Below are positions 54,385 to 61,965 of a stretch of DNA of 64,000 nucleotides, in pieces (position 1 is the first letter of the stretch; the number at the start of each line of letters is the position of its first letter). A program made the position numbers and the translations under genes. Source of the DNA: Brevibacillus laterosporus DSM 25. Lineage in GTDB: Bacteria > Bacillota > Bacilli > Brevibacillales > Brevibacillaceae. The notes beneath the pieces were generated by a model. That model had not been told where the DNA came from and searched no databases. It saw only the letters and a program-made list of their open reading frames with translations. The stretch is from assembly GCF_002706795.1 (NCBI RefSeq), contig NZ_CP017705.1:4997501-5061500 (forward strand). Direction: 5' to 3'.

Positions 54385-57300
54385 TCAGCCGAGCAATTTG
54401 CTCAACTCTTCCTCCGTAAGTCCTTCAATCATCTCTATACCCTGTAGTATTTTCTCTGTAATTTGAGATGCATTATCGGACACTTCCGGCATGAATTGGT
54501 TCAACTCCACAGCAATTGCAGAAACAGTGGGATTGTTGAATATACTCTTTATCGGCAGTTCCACACCCGTTTTTTGCTTAATCCGGTTAAGCATTCTCAT
54601 TACCAACAATGAGTGTCCTCCGTAGCTAAAAAAGCTTTCGTTCACACTAATATTTCCCACTTCCATATCGAGAAGCTCAGCCCAGATGGAAGTCAATAGT
54701 TCTTCCAACTGATTATGTGGCCCGATATGCTCTTCAAACGTGGAGCTTCTTTTAGGCATAGGAAGTGATTTGTAGTCGACTTTTCCTACTTGGCTAAGCG
54801 GCAACTTATTCATCAAAACGATCCTAGTTGGTATCATATAATCCGGCAGATTTGACTCTAAGTGAGTTATTAGTAAATCTTTTACTTTTTTCGTACCTAT
54901 ATACTTAAGATCGATATTATTGCTCTGAGAATTACTTGATTTTGGTCCTGTAACATCACGTTTCGCAATTAAGTTATATTTCCCGCCTTCATTTCCTTCC
55001 GGATAGTAGGACACTACATGTTTAAAGCCTTGTGCACTAAGGCGTTCTTTGAGCTTATCGATCTCACTGAGAACTGGAAATACTGTAATTACAAACTGAT
55101 CAATCTTCTCCCAATCCTCGGCGTCAATACCCTCAAGGATTTCCAGTCCACTATTGTTAATATCTATTTTCACTAGTGCTATCGACGTCAATCCTAGTAT
55201 TCGGATTTGTTCAGAAATTGTTGTTAGTGACACATTTACATGTTGGCTTTCTAGAATCTTACCTGTATGAGTGTATGAAAGAGCTTTACCGTCTATCTTC
55301 CCTGCATCTGTGAGATAGCGCTGGCATCTAATAATGTCAGATGTGTCTGAATCCTTGTACTCACCAGAAATCAGAGATAGATCTGGATAATAATCGAACT
55401 GAGTTTCTCTCACAGAATTAGAAAGCCCAGCGTGAACAGGGATTATTGAATTGCTTCCATCAATTCGACTATTTTTGCAAAGGATCTCATAAACAGGATA
55501 AATAGGCTCAAAAGAATAGATACGCAAGCCTTCCACCTTGGATAATAGACTAAGGCTGGACATACCGATATTTGCCCCTACATTAAACACACAATCCCCT
55601 TCCTTTAAGGAAACATCTGGCAGCATGTTTAAAAAGTTATCCCTATAGAGCATATCGATTTCATATTTATTTAGGCCGCATACTTCCATTCCGTTATCAA
55701 GTTCATATAAGTCGTCTTGCGCCAATGTACCTTCTTCCAACATGGTGAGAATGTTATAGCATGTAGATGCAGATTTCCTATCGATTGCAGGATACGCAAC
55801 CAATGTATCTTCACCTCTTATGAGTTCCCGCTTGACCACAACAGCATCTCTAACAGCAGGATGTTGATTTAGATGATGTTCAATTTCTCCGAGCTCGATC
55901 CGGTAGCCACGGATTTTTACTTGAAAATCAAGTCTGCCCAAATACTCAATATGCCCATCCGGTGACCAACGAGCCAAATCTCCAGTCTTATACAACTTAG
56001 TGCCAAACTGAAAAGGATTGTCGATGAATTTTTCCTTAGTCAATTGATCATTATTAAGGTACCCTTGAGCTAAGCCGGCTCCTGAGATGCACAATTCGCC
56101 TGGAACACCAATAGGAGTTGGCTTGCAATTGCTGTCCACAATATAAACTTGAACGTTGCCAATCGGTTTGCCAATCGGTGTGATCATTCCTGTGCGTTCA
56201 CGATTGGAACAAGAGTGAACAGTTGCATATATCGCAGCTTCAGTTGGACCGTAAATGTTCTCAACTTTCACATTCTTAAATGTTGTGGTAGTTTGCTCCA
56301 CAAGCTCTTTCGGAAATGCCTCGCCAGCGACCATCAGGTATTTGATGGAACAGTTTTCCAGAAAGGATTTGTTTCCTTGTGCTGATTGCAGGAACTCTCT
56401 AAGCATTGAAGGTACAAAGTTGATATGCGTAACTCTATAATTCTCAATGTGACGGATAAGCTCATACGGAGACTTTTCATCGCCCGGAGGCAGAATAACC
56501 AAGTGCCCTTTGCCAACAAACCAACCAAACAACTCTGAAATGGATACATCGAACGTATAATTAGTCTTGAGTATATAGTAATCATTTTCTTCAACAGGGT
56601 ACATCTCCTCAAGGAAATAGAGTGTATTCATGATGCTTTTGTGTGTTACACAAACTCCTTTGGAATTACCTGTCGTTCCCGATGTATAAATCACATAGGC
56701 AAGGCTATCATTCGTAATTGCCATGCTATTTTCATCATTGTACAGATGACCGTGCTCAGACTTCTCCCTCGAAACTGTGTCTTTCAGATCTATAATTAAA
56801 GGACGGTCAGTCACCCCGTTCTCATGAAGGAGGTTATTCAGCACATTGCTTATTCGTTCTTTATATTTGTCGTGCGTTAACACAATGCCAGCTTTACTAT
56901 CAGTTAATATGTGTGCCAAGCGCTCTTCTGGTATCTCCGGATCAATCGGAATATAGGCAGCCCCCGCTTTCATCACACCGAGCAGTCCTACAATCATCTC
57001 TATAGATCGATCAGCTACTACCGCAACAAATTTGTTCATCGCTGCACCGCTCTGGCTTAAATCGTTGGCAAGGTCAGTCGACATCTGGTCCAGTTCACCG
57101 TATGTAACTGAATTGTCTCCATAGAGAATGGCTATACGTTCTGAATTTTCTTGAGCCCGACGACGAAATACTTGATGAATACACATATCGTTAGGATAAT
57201 CTCGTTCGGTCGTATTCCAAACCTCAACGACTTCCGCCAATTCAGGCTGAGGTAGGATAGAAATCGTTGAAACAAGGGTACTCGTGGCCGCTTCTTTTGA

Positions 57301-60300
57301 CATTGCGTTGATGATTTCTGAAACAGCGTTCTCCAGATAGCTGTGGATGGACTCACAAGAGAGTGACTGCACAGCTTGGATCTCGACCGAGAAATCGACA
57401 CCCTGATCATCAATGGATAAAAACAGCGGATAATTAGTACGCTCAAAGACACCCACAAGTGACTTAATACCGAACTGTGCAAGTTCATCTTCATTAATTC
57501 GTTCACTAGCGTTCATGAAGCGGAAGTTTAACACAGCGTTAAACAGCGGAATATCGTTATCCAAGCTGGAACAGCTCTGGGCGAGAGACAAAGATGCTTG
57601 CTCATATTTAATTAGGTTTCGTAATATTACATCAGTTTCTTGCAGCAACTGTTTGACTGATTTGTTGGCGAGAGAAACACGTAACGGCAGTGTGTTGATA
57701 AAATTCCCAAGCATTCTCTCAGCTCCCTGTACTCCCTGCAATCGACCAGACAGCACGGTTCCGAAGACGACATCCTCTTTACCCGAGCAGGTAGAAATAA
57801 CCATTGCCCAAGCTGCGTGAAAAATACTTGCAGGGCTCAGATGCATCCTTTTTGCGAATGCACGGATATTGCTGGATAAGTCTGCAGGGAATGACTTGCT
57901 AAAAACATTAATGATGTTTCTGTCAACATGTACATTTGCTAATCCATATGGCAACGTTGGTTCATTCAAATCACCTAGCGTTCTTTCAAAGAAAGCTTTC
58001 GCTTCAAGCGAGTTCACCTGTTTCATTGTGTGTGCAATGAACTCCCTGTATGGAATAGGAGTACTCAGACTAGCTTCCTTCCCTTTTAAATAAGCAACAA
58101 CTTCTGCGAACAAGAATCCAAGCGAGGTGGCATCATCCACAAGGTGGTGCATATTAAACAACAAATACCACACGCCTGTTTCTGAATCACATACGGCCTT
58201 GAGTTGCATCATTGGGGCTACGCTGATGTCCATCACATGAGGACCGGATAGCATGCTTCGGATATACTGCTGCGCATCAACACCTGGAGTAGGCTGAATG
58301 ATTTCCAAAACTAGTTCAGCTCGTCTCCAAACCACCTGTACAGGTTGCGAAACTCCCTTGCTAACAATTGCAGTCCTTAGCACATCGTTTCTATTAATTA
58401 CGTTCTGCAACGCAAAAACAAACTGGTCTAGCCGCTCTCTGTTGTCAAATGAAAATAAACCTGATAGCACATAAGGATCATTTTCCACGTCCATCAGGTG
58501 ATGGAAAAGAATCCCTTCTTGCAGAGGTGCCAGCGGATAGATATCTTGAATGTTAGCTGACCCGCCTTGTGTGTCAGATACAATGCTGTCAATCTCCTCG
58601 TCACTAAGTGACACCAGGGTGAGCATGTCAGCCGTAATATGTTTACATCCCTCCGGAATCTTATTAGGAGGAATCATATAAGCCTCCAGCGTAGCCGCAT
58701 CTTGAATTTCCGATGCTAAATGTGCGAGTGTCGGTGCTTCAAATACACTTCGTATATCTGCCATCAATTCATATTGTTGAAGGCGAGCAAGCAGTTTAGG
58801 AATAAGCAAGGAGTGTCCGCCTAACGCAAAAAAGTTGTCATTCACTCCGATTTGACCTGCTTCAAAACCTAAGATTTCTGTCCAAATATCTACTAGCAGT
58901 GTCTCCGTTTCAGTGCGTGGGGCCACATACACTTGAGATGTATATGCATCCCATTCCGGGGCAGGTAATTTCGAGCGGTTTGCTTTACCGTTTGCGGTGA
59001 CAGGAATCTCATCGAGCACGACATATGCACTAGGGATCATGTGATCAGGCAGCGTCTCTTTAAGAACCTTCGTCAGCGTGCCCCCTACATCCGTATCTTG
59101 AGCTCCGTCAGACAGAACAACATAAGCGACTATACGTTGATCGCCAGGGTTGTCCTCCCGCACGATCACCAAAGAAGAATCCACTTCCTTAACGCTGTTC
59201 AGCTTTGCTTCAATCTCACCAAGTTCAATGCGTACTCCGCGAATCTTCACTTGATCGTCACTACGACCGCAATATTCTAAGCTACCGTCTTGTAACCATC
59301 GAACTATATCTCCTGTCTTGTACAAACGGGCATTTTTATCATTTGAAAAAGGATTAGCAATGAATTTTTCGGCGGTGAGTTCAGGGTTATTCAAATAACC
59401 TCTGGCAAGACAGTCTCCACCTATGTAAAGCTGTCCCCGGCAGCCCACTGCCTGAGGAGAGCAGTGATTGTTCAGTACGTATAACTGTACATTTTGAATG
59501 GGCTTACCAATAGGAACAGCGTTAATCCCATTGTTATTTGAGCAAGCCCAATAACTCACATCTATAGCAGCTTCCGTCGGTCCGTATAGATTAATAAGCG
59601 GCGCGTGATTCTGTGCATAGTGCTTTGTAACAAGATCTGGCGCCAGCGCCTCACCACTACAAAATACATGACGAATGGTGCGACATAAACTCCACGCTTC
59701 CTGTCCCAGAATAATCCTGAACATGGATGGTACAAAATGGAGTGTTGTGACGCCTGAGGACTGAATCAACGAAGTCAGATACTCAGGATCTGCGTGACCA
59801 CCCGGTTTGGCGATGACCATGCGTGCGCCAGTGATAAGAGGCCAGAAAAATTCCCAAACGGATACATCGAAACTAAAAGGGGTTTTTTGCAAAACGACAT
59901 CGTATGTACTGAGTTTATATTCTTTTTGCATCCAGTCTATACGATTTGTCAGTGCCCGATGCTCTACCATAACGGCTTTCGGTAGCCCGGTGGATCCCGA
60001 AGTATACATTACGTATGCTAGATTGCTCGTCTCTACCCCGCTCTCTGAACGTGTCAAATTAGTGGTAGGTTGATTCGCAAATACTGCTTCTCCCCCCAAA
60101 TCCTCACCGGTATCAAGAAAGGCAACATTCATATTTTCCGTGGGCAGCGCGTCAGCTAGATATGACAGAGTGAGCATACGATTGACACCTGCATTCTCTA
60201 ACATGTAGTTTATGCGTTCAGCAGGATAAGCTGGATCTATGGGCAAGTAAGCACCCCCCGCCTTAACAATCCCTAAGATACCAATCACCATCTCAAAAGA

Positions 60301-61950
60301 ACGCTCTGCACAAAGCGCTACCACAGTTTCCGTTCGAACACCAGATTGGCGCAGGTAAGCAGCCACTTGATTTGCCCGTTCATTTAGTTGTTTATAGCTC
60401 AATTTTAGCCCCTCAAATTCCAAAGCAACGGAGTCTGGATGGGCGTTGACTTGAGCTTCAAAGATTTCATGCAGGCAACGCTCCTCAGGATATGAAACCT
60501 TTGTACGATTCCAGTCAATAAGCACTTGATTTCGCTCTTTTTCAGATAAATAACAGTAGCTTCCAATAGGTGCTCTTGGGTTACGCATAACCGCTGTAAG
60601 TAAGTTATTATAGTGGTTCATCATGGAGGCAATGTCTTTTTCGTCAAATTTGTTTGCATCATATTTGAAGCACACTACAAATCGATCCTGCTTTTCATAC
60701 ACCTCAAGTGACAACTTGAACTCACCTTCCTGGCTAAGTTTCTCAACGTACTCAACTTCACCAAGTGTTGGAGAGTTTGCCGAGATTTTAAACAGATTTT
60801 TGTTTTGGAAGGTATAAGTAACCTGAAATACAGGCGGTGTCTGTATGTTTCTCTGGATGTTTAGATCCTGAACAATGCGGGGAAATGGATACATGGAATG
60901 ATCCATCCCTTCTGCGATCGCATAGTTAAGTTCAGTCAAATAGTCTGAATAAAACCTATCTTCATTAACCATACTGCGTAGCGGTATCATATTTATAAAG
61001 TAACCAACTACATCATAGAACTCCAGTTTTGGCCTTCCCATCGTAGGGATACCGATTATCAGGTCATTCTCCCCTGTATATCGTTGCAATAATATCTGAA
61101 ATATCGAGAGAAAGAAGGCCGTAGGCTTAACCCGAAGCTCTGTGCAGAATTCAGATACGGCAGTGCATTTGGAACCAGTTAGTTGGGTTGCCAAGGTTGT
61201 CCCTTGTGCACTGACACAGGTTTCATTTTGCTGTTCAATGTCAAGTAATAAAGTTGGGAGCTCACCTTCGAGCTTGGACAGCCAATATTCTCTATCTGTC
61301 TTACTTTTTGTTCCGAAAAGATAATCTTGTTCCCATTCAACGAATTGGTCATACATAATGACTTCTTCAGACACTTCAGCATCACGACAGTTCACAGCAG
61401 CTTCATAGAACGAGAGCAGATCGGCCAAAAAAACAGGGGTTGACGCGCCATCAAATACCAAGTGATGAACGACAATTAGAGCAATATGTTCGATTGGAGA
61501 TATGCTATAAATGTTCATTCGTATGAATGGATCACGAGCCAGATCGAACAGTTTCTTTGCCTCCTCCTTTAAAAGAGATAAGAGCTCGTCTTCATCAGGT
61601 ACTTCGTTTTCGATTGACGAAAATGTCTCAGGATTGAAAGGCTGGGGCGCCAAATAAGGCACCCCTCCATCTTCAATTATTACGCAAGAAAGTTGATCGT
61701 GACGGGTAACTACCAGACCAAACGCCTGTTTAAGCTTCTCTATATCAACATTAGCACGAATACGGAAGCATATTGGAATATTATAAACGTTAGAAGTCGG
61801 ATCAAGTTTGTTCAGCATCCACAAACCCTTCTGACCCTCTGAAAGCGGATATCTGATCTCGTTATTTTTGAGCTTCTGATAGAACTCTAATACTTCTTCC
61901 ATCGTATACTTTCCGTTTTTGAACCCCAGTAATATTTCGTTTTCATTCAT
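54385..61950 (-). CDS. Two-module NRPS: C-A(Ser)-PCP-C-A[FkbM MT]-PCP
   Basis: 2521 residues. Domains: docking-like N-terminus (1-33); C1 (about 35-475, HHLVFDG 162-168); A1 (about 490-1000, YTSGSTGLPK) whose code residues read D-V-W-H-F-S-L-I-D-K, a serine code; PCP1 (Ser1047 in GGHSLL); C2 (about 1137-1580), with PLAPLQEGILFHHL and HHLVDDA, most like dual epimerising domains; A2 (1590-2053 and 2340-2397), code D-V-S-N-M-A-I-I-Y-K, no assignment; an FkbM-type methyltransferase (about 2085-2335, VFNVGANIGMSS) inserted between A8 and A9; PCP2 (Ser2447). No thioesterase; it ends EGLTEEELSKLLG. AAAGGAG precedes ATG 61950, 15 bases after the PKS gene. Confidence 0.95.
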   Translation of the reverse strand: MNENEILLGFKNGKYTMEEVLEFYQKLKNNEIRYPLSEGQKGLWMLNKLDPTSNVYNIPICFRIRANVDIEKLKQAFGLVVTRHDQLSCVIIEDGGVPYLAPQPFNPETFSSIENEVPDEDELLSLLKEEAKKLFDLARDPFIRMNIYSISPIEHIALIVVHHLVFDGASTPVFLADLLSFYEAAVNCRDAEVSEEVIMYDQFVEWEQDYLFGTKSKTDREYWLSKLEGELPTLLLDIEQQNETCVSAQGTTLATQLTGSKCTAVSEFCTELRVKPTAFFLSIFQILLQRYTGENDLIIGIPTMGRPKLEFYDVVGYFINMIPLRSMVNEDRFYSDYLTELNYAIAEGMDHSMYPFPRIVQDLNIQRNIQTPPVFQVTYTFQNKNLFKISANSPTLGEVEYVEKLSQEGEFKLSLEVYEKQDRFVVCFKYDANKFDEKDIASMMNHYNNLLTAVMRNPRAPIGSYCYLSEKERNQVLIDWNRTKVSYPEERCLHEIFEAQVNAHPDSVALEFEGLKLSYKQLNERANQVAAYLRQSGVRTETVVALCAERSFEMVIGILGIVKAGGAYLPIDPAYPAERINYMLENAGVNRMLTLSYLADALPTENMNVAFLDTGEDLGGEAVFANQPTTNLTRSESGVETSNLAYVMYTSGSTGLPKAVMVEHRALTNRIDWMQKEYKLSTYDVVLQKTPFSFDVSVWEFFWPLITGARMVIAKPGGHADPEYLTSLIQSSGVTTLHFVPSMFRIILGQEAWSLCRTIRHVFCSGEALAPDLVTKHYAQNHAPLINLYGPTEAAIDVSYWACSNNNGINAVPIGKPIQNVQLYVLNNHCSPQAVGCRGQLYIGGDCLARGYLNNPELTAEKFIANPFSNDKNARLYKTGDIVRWLQDGSLEYCGRSDDQVKIRGVRIELGEIEAKLNSVKEVDSSLVIVREDNPGDQRIVAYVVLSDGAQDTDVGGTLTKVLKETLPDHMIPSAYVVLDEIPVTANGKANRSKLPAPEWDAYTSQVYVAPRTETETLLVDIWTEILGFEAGQIGVNDNFFALGGHSLLIPKLLARLQQYELMADIRSVFEAPTLAHLASEIQDAATLEAYMIPPNKIPEGCKHITADMLTLVSLSDEEIDSIVSDTQGGSANIQDIYPLAPLQEGILFHHLMDVENDPYVLSGLFSFDNRERLDQFVFALQNVINRNDVLRTAIVSKGVSQPVQVVWRRAELVLEIIQPTPGVDAQQYIRSMLSGPHVMDISVAPMMQLKAVCDSETGVWYLLFNMHHLVDDATSLGFLFAEVVAYLKGKEASLSTPIPYREFIAHTMKQVNSLEAKAFFERTLGDLNEPTLPYGLANVHVDRNIINVFSKSFPADLSSNIRAFAKRMHLSPASIFHAAWAMVISTCSGKEDVVFGTVLSGRLQGVQGAERMLGNFINTLPLRVSLANKSVKQLLQETDVILRNLIKYEQASLSLAQSCSSLDNDIPLFNAVLNFRFMNASERINEDELAQFGIKSLVGVFERTNYPLFLSIDDQGVDFSVEIQAVQSLSCESIHSYLENAVSEIINAMSKEAATSTLVSTISILPQPELAEVVEVWNTTERDYPNDMCIHQVFRRRAQENSERIAILYGDNSVTYGELDQMSTDLANDLSQSGAAMNKFVAVVADRSIEMIVGLLGVMKAGAAYIPIDPEIPEERLAHILTDSKAGIVLTHDKYKERISNVLNNLLHENGVTDRPLIIDLKDTVSREKSEHGHLYNDENSMAITNDSLAYVIYTSGTTGNSKGVCVTHKSIMNTLYFLEEMYPVEENDYYILKTNYTFDVSISELFGWFVGKGHLVILPPGDEKSPYELIRHIENYRVTHINFVPSMLREFLQSAQGNKSFLENCSIKYLMVAGEAFPKELVEQTTTTFKNVKVENIYGPTEAAIYATVHSCSNRERTGMITPIGKPIGNVQVYIVDSNCKPTPIGVPGELCISGAGLAQGYLNNDQLTKEKFIDNPFQFGTKLYKTGDLARWSPDGHIEYLGRLDFQVKIRGYRIELGEIEHHLNQHPAVRDAVVVKRELIRGEDTLVAYPAIDRKSASTCYNILTMLEEGTLAQDDLYELDNGMEVCGLNKYEIDMLYRDNFLNMLPDVSLKEGDCVFNVGANIGMSSLSLLSKVEGLRIYSFEPIYPVYEILCKNSRIDGSNSIIPVHAGLSNSVRETQFDYYPDLSLISGEYKDSDTSDIIRCQRYLTDAGKIDGKALSYTHTGKILESQHVNVSLTTISEQIRILGLTSIALVKIDINNSGLEILEGIDAEDWEKIDQFVITVFPVLSEIDKLKERLSAQGFKHVVSYYPEGNEGGKYNLIAKRDVTGPKSSNSQSNNIDLKYIGTKKVKDLLITHLESNLPDYMIPTRIVLMNKLPLSQVGKVDYKSLPMPKRSSTFEEHIGPHNQLEELLTSIWAELLDMEVGNISVNESFFSYGGHSLLVMRMLNRIKQKTGVELPIKSIFNNPTVSAIAVELNQFMPEVSDNASQITEKILQGIEMIEGLTEEELSKLLG

Positions 61951-61965
61951 GTGGGCTAAACTCCT

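Noticed and set aside
54385-61950. Thioesterase or epimerase domain in the NRPS
   Set aside because: No GxSxG-type hydrolase follows PCP2 and no separate E domain lies between PCP1 and C2.
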